DNA of 7,420 bases from Actinomycetes bacterium (GCA_023461115.1 JAEWOA010000199.1:1-7420); one strand, 5' to 3'; counted from the first letter of the stretch, positions 1-6,118 are shown. A program made the numbers and translations. Notes: generated from the sequence alone by a model not told the origin.

Positions 1-1202
1 GCCGGCGCCCGCGGCGCGACGTGCTCGGCCTTGGCGCCGACGAGCGCGGTGACCTCAGGCCCACCCGCGCGCACGGGCTGCGGCCGCGCGGCGATGCCGG
101 CCTGCTTGGTCATGGTGCGCACCTCCCCGAGCTGCTCGGGGAGCACGAGCGTCACGACGACGCCTTCGGAGCCGGCGCGAGCCGTGCGCCCGGAGCGGTG
201 CAGGTACGCCTTGTGCTCGGCAGGCGGGTCCACGTGCACGACGAGCTCGACGTCGTCGACGTGGATGCCGCGCGCGGCGATGTCGGTGGCCACCAGCACG
301 CGCACACCGCCGGTGGAGAACGCCTCGAGGTTGCGCTCGCGCGCGCCCTGGCTCAGGTTCCCGTGCAGGTCGACCGCGGGCACGCCAGCGGCAGTGAGCT
401 GCTTGGCCAACTTCTTGGCCGCGTGCTTGGTGCGCGTGAACAGCACGCGCCGGCCCGTGCCGGACGCCAGGTGCTCGACGACGTCCTTCTTGACGCCGGC
501 GTCCGCGACGGTGAGGAAGTGGTGGGTCATCTTCGCGACCGGCGACTGCGCGGTGTCGACCGAGTGCGACAGCGGGTTGTTGAGGAACAGGCTGACCAGC
601 TTGTCCACGCCGTTGTCGAGCGTCGCGGAGAAGAGCATGCGCTGCCCGCCCTTGGGCGTCGCCGCCATGATGCGCTTGACGCCCGGCAGGAAGCCGAGGT
701 CGGCCATGTGGTCGGCCTCGTCGAGCACCGTGATCTGCACGTCGGCGAGCGAGACGATGCCCTGGCCCATGAGGTCCTCGAGGCGGCCGGGGCACGCGAC
801 GACGATGTCGACGCCCGCCTTGAGCGCGGACGCCTGCGGACGCTGGGACACACCGCCGAAGACGGTGGTGACGTGCAGGCCAGCGGCCTTGGCGAGCGGC
901 TCGAGCGTCGCGGCGATCTGGTTGGCGAGCTCGCGGGTGGGGGCCAGCACCAGGCCGTGCGGGCGGCCCGGCGTGCGACGAAGCGCGCGGGTCCCCGGCG
1001 CCAGGCCGGCCAGGCGGGCGACGAGCGGGAGGCTGAACGCGAGCGTCTTGCCGGAGCCCGTGCGGCCGCGGCCCAGGACGTCGCGGCCACCGAGCGTGTC
1101 GGGCAGCGTCGCGGTCTGGATCGGGAACGGGGAGGTCTTGCCCTGCTCGTCGAGGGCACGGACCAGAACCTCGGGCACACCGAGGGCAGTGAAGGTTGTC
1201 AA
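1..1202 (-). CDS. DEAD-box ATP-dependent RNA helicase (C-terminus beyond window)
   Basis: An ATP-dependent RNA-unwinding enzyme of superfamily 2, cytoplasmic, of the kind used in ribosome assembly, RNA turnover and cold adaptation. The visible 400 residues carry the whole helicase core in order: Q motif PFPIQ (Q29), Walker A GRTGSGKT (K52), motif Ia APTREL (87-92), Ib CPGR (137-140), DEAD (161-164), SAT (192-194), VLFTRT (253-258), ATDIAARGI (305-313) and HRSGRTARAG (335-344). The start is TTG at 1202. The complementary strand has GGAAAGG at 1211-1217, eight bases upstream, and the nearby upstream in-frame codons include no ATG or GTG. No stop occurs before the window edge, so the basic C-terminal tail typical of the family is missing. 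Oddities are Cys for the usual Thr in motif Ib and Arg within the Walker A approach; I believe both occur in actinobacterial relatives. Family assignment is secure; which cellular helicase it is cannot be said. Confidence 0.94.
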   Translation of the reverse strand, partial: MTTFTALGVPEVLVRALDEQGKTSPFPIQTATLPDTLGGRDVLGRGRTGSGKTLAFSLPLVARLAGLAPGTRALRRTPGRPHGLVLAPTRELANQIAATLEPLAKAAGLHVTTVFGGVSQRPQASALKAGVDIVVACPGRLEDLMGQGIVSLADVQITVLDEADHMADLGFLPGVKRIMAATPKGGQRMLFSATLDNGVDKLVSLFLNNPLSHSVDTAQSPVAKMTHHFLTVADAGVKKDVVEHLASGTGRRVLFTRTKHAAKKLAKQLTAAGVPAVDLHGNLSQGARERNLEAFSTGGVRVLVATDIAARGIHVDDVELVVHVDPPAEHKAYLHRSGRTARAGSEGVVVTLVLPEQLGEVRTMTKQAGIAARPQPVRAGGPEVTALVGAKAEHVAPRAP

Positions 1203-1210
1203 GGGGGTCG

Positions 1211-1217
1211 CCTTTCC
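1211..1217 (-). promoter_or_regulatory. Shine-Dalgarno site for the TTG start of the helicase
   Basis: On the minus strand this reads GGAAAGG, eight bases before the TTG at 1202. It decides the start, because the translation N-terminal to that point loses similarity and offers no ATG or GTG close by. Confidence 0.7.
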
Positions 1218-1357
1218 GGCGTCGTGGGGGCGCCCACCAGGCTGCTGACACCCAGGACGCGGGCCCGCGCGAGTCCATCCGCCGCGCAGAGCCGGTCCAG
1301 TCTCCCCCATCCGGCTCCATTTGCCACTATCGCCCTGCTCACACCGCGGTTGTCCGC

Positions 1358-1372
1358 CGCCCGGCCCGGGCG
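1358..1372 (-). terminator. Possible terminator hairpin after the serine hydrolase
   Basis: A perfect 6-bp stem (CGCCCG / CGGGCG) with a 3-base loop lies 28 bases after the hydrolase stop codon on the minus strand. No T-tract follows, so this is at best a GC-only stem of the kind often seen after actinobacterial genes. The rest of the 198-base gap between hydrolase and helicase (1203-1400) holds the helicase ribosome binding site and no convincing promoter. A poor GATAGT candidate -10 lies near 1325. Confidence 0.35.
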
Positions 1373-1400
1373 TGTCGGCCGTCGGGCAGCCCGGACTCCG

Positions 1401-2435
1401 TCAGCGCGCGAGCATCCTCGCGGCCAGCCTCGCGGTGTCGTTGAGCATGCGGGTGCGGCCGTCGTTGGCCAGCACGAACGCGGTGCGCGACCGTTCGATG
1501 TCCACGAGCGCGGTCGCGGCCCACATGGTGTTGGAGCCTTGCATGCCGTGGGTGGCCGGCACGCCGCGGGCGTCCGCCCATCCCATTCCCATGCGGGAGC
1601 CCGCGGGCGTCGTCATGAGGCGACGCAGCGACTCCGGGGTCAGGAAGTCTCCACCGCGCCGCAGCACCATGGTGTGGAAGGCCGCCCAGTCCGCGACGGA
1701 CAGGTGCACGCGGCCCGCCGGACCCATGATCGCCGGGTTGTCAGCCTGCGGCTCGCTCGCGGGCACGGGCCGGCCACGGCCCACGGCAAGAGACCCGAGC
1801 AGGACCCTCGGCGCGTGGCCGACGAGGCGCGGCGGGGCGCCGAACCCCGCTGTCGTGATCCCGAGCGGCCGGAGCACGTGCGTCACGAGCGCCTCCTCGA
1901 ACGGCCGGCCGGTGAGCCGCTCGATCACCGCGCCCGCGACGATGTAGCCGAGGTTCGAGTAGACGAACCGTCCCGGCGCGGCCGGCGGCGCCGACATCGT
2001 CGCACCGGCGATCTCGGTGCGCTGCTCAGTCAGCGGGCGCTCGTCGCGCCACCCGGCCGCCAGCTCGGCCCGGGTGAGGTTGGCGGGCAGCCCGGCCACG
2101 CACGCCAAGACCTGGTCGATCGTCACGGCGGACCACCCGCGGTCGATGCCCGACAGGTCCGGCAGCAGCGCCGTGAGCGGCGCACCCCACTCCGCCTCGC
2201 CGGCCTCGACGAGGCGCGCGTACAGCGCCCCCGTCATCGACTTCCCGCACGAGCCGATGTGCCAGAGGTCGTCGGGGGCCGCCGGGTCGCCGCCCCCGCG
2301 CACGGTCGCTCCGACGACGGCGGCATCGATCAGTCCGTCGACGCCGACGAGGGCCGCCGCGAGCGCCGGCGCCCGCGTCTGGCGCGCCCGGCCGGCGAGC
2401 AGGAGGGGCAGCTCGGCGCGCTCGGCGGTCGTCAT
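1401..2435 (-). CDS. Serine hydrolase of the beta-lactamase / penicillin-binding-protein fold
   Basis: A 344-residue protein of the class C beta-lactamase-like family (Pfam Beta-lactamase), which includes esterases, D-aminopeptidases and DD-peptidases. The active-site signature is present: SCGK (62-65) gives the nucleophile Ser62 and base Lys65, and YSN (159-161) is the Tyr-x-Asn motif. The third motif, normally H/K-x-G, falls at residues 296-301 and reads HGMQGS followed by NTMW. That resembles the common HxGSNTMW strand with two extra residues. There is no signal peptide or membrane segment, so it probably acts in the cytoplasm on a small ester, lactam or peptide rather than on cell wall. 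The start ATG overlaps the upstream regulator's stop as ATGA, so translation is probably coupled and the two are one operon. The substrate is not predictable. True beta-lactamase activity is unlikely without export. Confidence 0.87.
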   Translation of the reverse strand: MTTAERAELPLLLAGRARQTRAPALAAALVGVDGLIDAAVVGATVRGGGDPAAPDDLWHIGSCGKSMTGALYARLVEAGEAEWGAPLTALLPDLSGIDRGWSAVTIDQVLACVAGLPANLTRAELAAGWRDERPLTEQRTEIAGATMSAPPAAPGRFVYSNLGYIVAGAVIERLTGRPFEEALVTHVLRPLGITTAGFGAPPRLVGHAPRVLLGSLAVGRGRPVPASEPQADNPAIMGPAGRVHLSVADWAAFHTMVLRRGGDFLTPESLRRLMTTPAGSRMGMGWADARGVPATHGMQGSNTMWAATALVDIERSRTAFVLANDGRTRMLNDTARLAARMLAR

Positions 2436-3082
2436 GAGTCGGTCCCGGGGTCGCTCGGCGAGAGGTCGATCGCGGCGGAGAGCACCGCGAGCATCGGGAG
2501 CACGTGCTGCGGCCGCAACGCGTACTCGCCGCGGCGCGGCTGGTGCACGAGGCCGACGGCGAGCAGTTCACGCAGGTGGTGGAAGAGCTGGCCGGCGCTC
2601 GCCTGGTCCAAGCGCTCGCTCAGCTCGCCGGTGCCGAGCGGGCCATGCGCGAGCTCGCTGACGATCCGCAGGCGGACTGTGCTCGACAACGCGGACAACG
2701 TCCGAGCGACCGGGTCGCTCGTGCCGGCGACCACGTCCGCCCACGTCCGGTTCATGCGCCAGACGACCTGCCGCCCGTCCCACCACACCCCCTGCCCGGA
2801 GTACGAGACAAGCCCATCACCAGCGCGCGCCTGCGGCGCGACGCCCGCCTCGGCCTCGGCCCCCCCACCGCCGGCCACACCGCCGTCCCCCACACCGCTG
2901 TTCCCCACGCCACCGTTCCCCGCACCACCGGCACCACGGGCCGCCCCACCACCGGCGGCCGCCCCGCCACCACCGGCCGCCACCACAGACAGCGGCCAGA
3001 CACCCTCGGCTGCGGCCGCCTCAAGCACCTCGACACGAGCCTCAATCGCCGCAAGCGCCGCCTCAACCCCGTTGATATCCAC
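2432..3082 (-). CDS. ArsR-like winged helix-turn-helix regulator with Gly-rich linker
   Basis: A 216-residue DNA-binding regulator starting at GTG 3082. Domains in order: a short amphipathic helix (about 6-24) with hydrophobic residues spaced 4-3-4-3-4, suggesting a dimerising coiled coil; a linker (about 36-80) of almost only Gly and Ala with three copies of a G-[ND]-x-G-V pentapeptide; a conserved SYSGQGVWWDG segment (93-103); and an ArsR/HTH_20-like winged helix (about 123-191), with the probable recognition helix around SAGQLFHHLRELL. No metal-binding cysteines are present, so classical metal sensing is unlikely. This architecture with a serine hydrolase immediately downstream is a recurring pairing, which suggests local co-regulation. 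TTG 3109 would add nine residues. GTG is preferred because a -10 element lies exactly six bases upstream and would itself be coding under the TTG model. The effector is unknown. Confidence 0.85.
   Translation of the reverse strand: MDINGVEAALAAIEARVEVLEAAAAEGVWPLSVVAAGGGGAAAGGGAARGAGGAGNGGVGNSGVGDGGVAGGGGAEAEAGVAPQARAGDGLVSYSGQGVWWDGRQVVWRMNRTWADVVAGTSDPVARTLSALSSTVRLRIVSELAHGPLGTGELSERLDQASAGQLFHHLRELLAVGLVHQPRRGEYALRPQHVLPMLAVLSAAIDLSPSDPGTDS
2876..2920 (-). repeat. Three 15-bp tandem units encoding G-[ND]-x-G-V
   Basis: Inside the regulator gene, three successive 15-base units encode GNGGV, GNSGV and GDGGV (residues 55-69 from GTG 3082). They are flanked by further Gly/Ala-rich codons. 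The unit length is a multiple of three, so copy-number change would alter linker length without breaking the frame. Confidence 0.75.
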
Positions 3083-3088
3083 ACCAAC

Positions 3089-3117
3089 ACCGTAACTACG
3101 TACTTTCAACTATTCAA
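3089..3117 (-). promoter_or_regulatory. Promoter of the regulator-hydrolase operon, leaderless type
   Basis: On the minus strand a -35 of TTGAAT (3112-3117), a 17-base spacer and a -10 of TACGGT (3089-3094, TAnnnT) fit a vegetative actinobacterial promoter. The expected start of transcription, seven bases after the -10, is the G of GTG 3082, giving a leaderless mRNA. No ribosome binding site precedes GTG 3082 or TTG 3109. The segment is clearly AT-richer than its surroundings. GTTGAA occurs twice, eight bases apart (3105-3110 and 3113-3118), and could be part of an operator. Confidence 0.6.
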
Positions 3118-3143
3118 CCCACCGCCCGGTCGGCACCCCCCCA

Positions 3144-3273
3144 CCGCCGAGTTCGTCGGAGTGCGTAGCCCGGGCGCGGCAGCCACCGCCTCTCCCCACG
3201 CCGAGCTCGGCGGTGATCGCCGAGGTCGTCGGGGATCACCGCCGAAGTGGGCGGACTCCGACGAACTCGGCGG
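3144..3273. repeat. Nested inverted repeats in the intergenic region
   Basis: The 19 bases at 3144-3162 (CCGCCGAGTTCGTCGGAGT) recur as an exact reverse complement at 3255-3273. Inside lies a second perfect pair of 12 bases, 3207-3218 and 3234-3245, with a 15-base loop. Related direct units beginning GCCGAG occur at 3146, 3200 and 3219. The block sits between the lysin stop and the regulator promoter. It could terminate lysin transcription, act as a REP-like dispersed repeat, or bind a protein. No coding function is likely. Confidence 0.8.
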
Positions 3274-3277
3274 AGGT

Positions 3278-3312
3278 GGGGTGGGGGTGGGGGGTGGCGG
3301 GGTGGGGTGGGG
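3278..3312 (+). other. G-quadruplex-forming tract next to the lysin stop codon
   Basis: On the plus strand, runs of four, five and six G are separated by single T residues, then come GG, C and three more G4 runs again separated by single T. This far exceeds the minimal four-run G3 rule, with one-base loops that favour a very stable quadruplex. It directly abuts the stop codon of the minus-strand lysin gene, so the G-rich strand is that gene's template and the mRNA copy is C-rich. Confidence 0.75.
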
Positions 3313-4095
3313 CTAGACGCGGCCGGCGTTGAGTTGTTTTTGGAGAGCGCGGACCATGGAGGAGACCGGGGCGGAGATGATGCCGTCCACCGGGGTGCCG
3401 TAGCGCTTCTGCAGCGTGGTGATCGTCATGGGGCCGAGGAAGCCGTCCGGCTTGGCGCCGATCCGCCGCTGCAGGAGCTTCACGGTGTACGAGCCCTTCG
3501 GCGCCGCGACGAACTGCGCGCTGCCCACCCCGGCGTTGTACTTGGACCGCGCCTGGCTGGACAGGATGCCGTCAGGCTTGGGCACCCCGAGCACCTCCTG
3601 CAGCCGGCGGGTGGTCGCGCGGTCCCAGGCGCCTGAGACCTTGAGCGGCGCGCGTGCGGCGACCGGCGCCGCCTTGACGGCGGCCTTGGCTTGCGGGACT
3701 GGCGCCGGCGGGTCGTCGAGCGGGAGCGTGACGCCGTTGAGGTCCCCGGTCCAGCCGAGCACGGTGTAGCCCCAGCCCGTCCACTTGGACACCGGGTCGC
3801 TGTGGATGAGCTTGGTCGCGGAGTTCGTGGTGCGGACCATCTGGTTGCCCAGGTAGAGCGCGACGTGGCCGTACTTCGACTTCGGGTGCGAGAAGAACAC
3901 GGGGGCCCCCACGGGGGCGGAGCGCAGGCTCGGGTCCTGGTGCCGTAGCCGCGCCTTCGCCCACGCGATCTTCGCGGACGCGTACCTGGGCTGGACGCCC
4001 CAGACCGTGCGCACGAAGCCCAGGCACATGCCCGGGTAGCCACTCTTGATCGCGGCCGCCGCCTTGACCGCGGCCGCCGCGCTGGCCTTGGTCAT
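3313..4095 (-). CDS. CHAP/NlpC-like cell-wall hydrolase (endolysin-like) with peptidoglycan-binding repeats
   Basis: A 260-residue probable peptidoglycan hydrolase (amidase or endopeptidase). The N-terminal domain (about 18-118) has a Cys-His pattern typical of CHAP or NlpC/P60 enzymes: PGMCLGFVR with candidate nucleophile Cys24, the PVGAPVFFSH strand (61-70), and GHVALYLG with candidate base His77. An Ala/Pro-rich linker (124-150) follows. The C-terminus (151-260) has repeats resembling peptidoglycan-binding modules, each with a Leu-Gln helix and a Pro-x-Asp-Gly turn (PDG at 174-176 and 216-218, VDG at 236-238). There is no secretion signal, which is usual for phage endolysins released through a holin. 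The start ATG 4095 has GAGG eight bases upstream and overlaps the stop of the preceding small ORF. A longer form from 4398 would add only Arg-rich, non-domain sequence. Bond specificity cannot be read from sequence. Confidence 0.85.
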   Translation of the reverse strand: MTKASAAAAVKAAAAIKSGYPGMCLGFVRTVWGVQPRYASAKIAWAKARLRHQDPSLRSAPVGAPVFFSHPKSKYGHVALYLGNQMVRTTNSATKLIHSDPVSKWTGWGYTVLGWTGDLNGVTLPLDDPPAPVPQAKAAVKAAPVAARAPLKVSGAWDRATTRRLQEVLGVPKPDGILSSQARSKYNAGVGSAQFVAAPKGSYTVKLLQRRIGAKPDGFLGPMTITTLQKRYGTPVDGIISAPVSSMVRALQKQLNAGRV

Positions 4096-4208
4096 GAGTC
4101 GACCTCGTCCCAGGCGTCGGGGTCCTGCGTGTCGTCCAGGTTGTCGTCGACAGGGTTCTGCGCTTGCGGGTCCTCGTCCTCGGGGCCCGCCTTCCACCAG
4201 GCGGCCAT
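4092..4208 (-). CDS. 38-residue acidic small protein, translationally coupled to the lysin
   Basis: A short ORF from ATG 4208 to a TGA that overlaps the lysin start as ATGA. On the minus strand AAGGGA lies about seven bases upstream of the ATG, a good ribosome binding site. The product begins MAAWWKAGPEDEDP and ends WDEVDS. Thirteen of its 38 residues are Asp or Glu against one Lys, so it is strongly acidic and probably disordered. It has no membrane segment, so it is not a holin. I do not recognise a family. The tight overlap and good ribosome binding site argue for a real gene, probably one that feeds ribosomes to the lysin or encodes a small phage-derived protein. The alternative is a leader peptide whose sequence does not matter. 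Confidence 0.62.
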   Translation of the reverse strand: MAAWWKAGPEDEDPQAQNPVDDNLDDTQDPDAWDEVDS

Positions 4209-4285
4209 CGGTCATCCCTTCATCGGTGCCCCGATGCGGCGCCGGCGTCCGGCCGCCGCACGCGGCGCCCCGCGCCGCCACGCCC

Positions 4286-4291
4286 ATGCTA
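4286..4291 (-). promoter_or_regulatory. Weak candidate -10 box for the small protein-lysin pair
   Basis: On the minus strand this reads TAGCAT, in the only AT-richer pocket of the 260-base gap (about 4286-4324) and about 78 bases before ATG 4208. The hexamer 17 bases upstream is TGTATC, a poor -35, so the call is tentative. Confidence 0.3.
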
Positions 4292-4364
4292 GGCGCGTCA
4301 ATTCGCCCGATACAGGTTGAAAACGGGCGTCGGCGTGCATGGTGACGTACGCGCAGATCAGCGC

Positions 4365-4424
4365 GCCGCGCTCGGGACGAGGAGGCGGCGGGGAGCACCT
4401 CCGCCAGCTGGTCCCGAGCGCGGC
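4365..4424 (-). terminator. 14-bp perfect hairpin downstream of the flavoprotein gene
   Basis: GCCGCGCTCGGGAC (4365-4378) is matched exactly by its reverse complement at 4411-4424, with a 32-base loop that itself can form a small GGAGG/CCTCC stem. It starts 45 bases after the flavoprotein stop on the minus strand. There is no T-tract, so it is either a GC-type terminator or RNA-stabilising structure, or a protein-binding palindrome. It is the main content of the non-coding gap 4209-4468. Confidence 0.5.
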
Positions 4425-4468
4425 CGGCCTACGCGCGCACGATCTCGGAATGCGGCGCGACGGGCCGG

Positions 4469-6115
4469 TCAGCCGCGCGGGCCATGCCCCATCGCGCGCG
4501 CCGCACGCAGGCCGAACACGCACGCGGGGCCGATCGTCGAGCCTGGGCCCGGGTACGTGCGGCCCATCACCGACGCCGAGTTGTTGCCCGCGGCGAAGAG
4601 GCCCTCGATCACCGAGCCGTCCTCACGGAGCGCGCGTCCGTCGACGTCGGTGACGACACCGCCCTTGGTGCCGAGGTCCCCGATCACGACGCGGAACGCG
4701 GTGAACGGGCCCTTCTCGATGGCGCCGAGGTTGGCGTTCGGGTGGACGGTCGGGTCGCCGTAGTACCGGTCGTACGCCGAGTTGCCGCGGCCGAAGTCGC
4801 CGTCCACACCAGAGCGCGCGAAGCCGTTGAAGCGCTCGATCGTCGCCGCGAACCGCGCCTGGTCGACGCCCATCGCGGCGGCCAGCTCGTCGAGGGTGGC
4901 GCCCTTGACCGCGATGCCGGCCTCCTTCATGGCCTTGGTGGCACGCGGGTCCATGGCGAACGTGTGCAGGTAGCGGCGGTTGTTGCGCGCGTCGAACACG
5001 AGCCAGTAGGCGCCGTCCTTGTCGTGCTCGAGCATGTGGTGGCCCAGGTCGACGTATGACTCGGACTCGTTGGCGAACCGCTCGCCGCGCGCGTCGACCA
5101 TGAGCGAGTACGGCATGGAACGCTCGCCGACGATGAACGCGGGCGACCCGCCCGGGGCCGGGGCGATCGAGCCGCCCCACCAGGCCTCGTCCATGAGCTC
5201 GAGTGCGGCGCCGGCGCGCTGCGCGACCGCGATGGGGTGGCCCAGGTTGCCGGGGTTGCCCGAGGGCGTGCCGTCGATGCCGTGGTGCTTGCGGCGCCAC
5301 TCCTTGTTGGACTCGAACCCGCCGCCCGCGAGCATCACGCCGCGCCGGGCCTCGATCGTCACCGGCTCGCCGTCGCGCGTCACGCGGACTCCGACGACGC
5401 GGCCTTCGTCGACGATCAGGTCGTCCAGCGGGCTCTCCAGCCAGAGCGGCACGTGGTGCTGCACCAGCACGGCCTTGGCGAACGACGTGGCCAGCGCGTT
5501 GCCGATGCCCACCAGGCGCTTGCCGGTGACCGCGCCGCCCAGGCCGCGGAACACCACCTTGGCGCCGCGGACGAAGCCGCTCGGCGTGGACCACGCGCGG
5601 CCCAGCAGCCACACGTCGTCGGTCTTGGCGGGCAGCGGGATGGCGCCGCGCATCGTCTTCCACCACGCGCCGATGGGGCGCGAGTCGAGCGGCTCGATCT
5701 CGATGGCGCGGCCGATCTTCCCGCCCGGGAGCTCGGGGTAGTAGTCGGGGTAGTCGGTGGCGCGCGCGAACTCCATGCCGAACTTCTCGGCGGTGGTGAC
5801 GAAGTCGCCGACGCCGTCGACGAACGCCTCCTTGCGGGCGCGGCTGGTGGCGCGGCCCTCGTCGCCGACCGTGGCCTCGAGGTAGGCGAGCGCCTCGTCG
5901 CGCGAGTCGCCCACGCCGGCCCGGCGCATCAGCGGGTTGTCGGGCATCCAGAGACCGCCGCCCGACATCGCGGTGCTGCCACCCCATTTGTCGGTGCTCT
6001 CCACCATGAGGACGCTCAGACCCTCGTCGAGCGCTCCCAGCGCAGTGGCGAAGCCCGCCGCGCCCGTGCCGACCACGACGACGTCGTAGCTGTGGTCGAA
6101 GTCCTGTGCCGTCAC
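4469..6115 (-). CDS. FAD-dependent 3-ketosteroid delta1-dehydrogenase-like flavoprotein
   Basis: A 548-residue flavoprotein of the FAD_binding_2 / KstD family. Characterised members remove hydrogens from C1-C2 of 3-ketosteroids and pass electrons to FAD. Residues 12-40 are a dinucleotide-binding fold (VVVVGTGAAG ... VESTD), followed by GGSTAMSGGGLWMP (45-58), which is typical of the family. Near the C-terminus, MGRTYPGPGSTIGPA (517-531) contains Tyr521 and Gly525, matching the Tyr-x-x-x-Gly catalytic pair known from Rhodococcus KstD1. Tyr125/126 and Tyr354 (RFANESESY) lie where the two other catalytic tyrosines are expected. Length fits the family (about 510-570). Start GTG 6115 has GAGAGGAG seven bases upstream. 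The reading frame stays open far upstream, but that part is not protein-like. The gene diverges from a TetR gene with a shared palindrome, implying ligand-controlled expression. No other steroid genes are in view, so the substrate could be another cyclic enone. Confidence 0.88.
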   Translation of the reverse strand: MTAQDFDHSYDVVVVGTGAAGFATALGALDEGLSVLMVESTDKWGGSTAMSGGGLWMPDNPLMRRAGVGDSRDEALAYLEATVGDEGRATSRARKEAFVDGVGDFVTTAEKFGMEFARATDYPDYYPELPGGKIGRAIEIEPLDSRPIGAWWKTMRGAIPLPAKTDDVWLLGRAWSTPSGFVRGAKVVFRGLGGAVTGKRLVGIGNALATSFAKAVLVQHHVPLWLESPLDDLIVDEGRVVGVRVTRDGEPVTIEARRGVMLAGGGFESNKEWRRKHHGIDGTPSGNPGNLGHPIAVAQRAGAALELMDEAWWGGSIAPAPGGSPAFIVGERSMPYSLMVDARGERFANESESYVDLGHHMLEHDKDGAYWLVFDARNNRRYLHTFAMDPRATKAMKEAGIAVKGATLDELAAAMGVDQARFAATIERFNGFARSGVDGDFGRGNSAYDRYYGDPTVHPNANLGAIEKGPFTAFRVVIGDLGTKGGVVTDVDGRALREDGSVIEGLFAAGNNSASVMGRTYPGPGSTIGPACVFGLRAARAMGHGPRG

Positions 6116-6118
6116 GCG

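Noticed and set aside
2430..2442. Same CGACTCATGAC string at both ATGA gene overlaps (here and at 4091-4101)
   Set aside because: The shared 11 bases include the forced ATGA and common Asp-Ser codons, so chance explains them; there is no wider homology.
21..3095. Very long open frame on the plus strand
   Set aside because: It runs antisense through the helicase, hydrolase and regulator genes. Its product is Arg/Ala/Gly-rich with no domain, as expected from shadow frames in high-GC DNA.
3083..3109. TTG 3109 as the start of the regulator
   Set aside because: It has no ribosome binding site and lies between the predicted -35 and -10 elements. The added nine residues are not family-like.
3144..3273. 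CRISPR array
   Set aside because: The units are degenerate and inverted, and their spacing is irregular, with no uniform spacers and no cas gene.
4096..4398. N-terminal extension of the lysin
   Set aside because: The added residues are Arg/Pro-rich and unlike any hydrolase domain. ATG 4095 has a ribosome binding site and an ATGA overlap with the small acidic ORF.
4212..4523. 103-codon minus-strand ORF ending just before the small acidic gene
   Set aside because: It overlaps the end of the flavoprotein gene, has a low-complexity Arg-rich product and crosses the 14-bp hairpin. Its closeness to the small ORF looks accidental.
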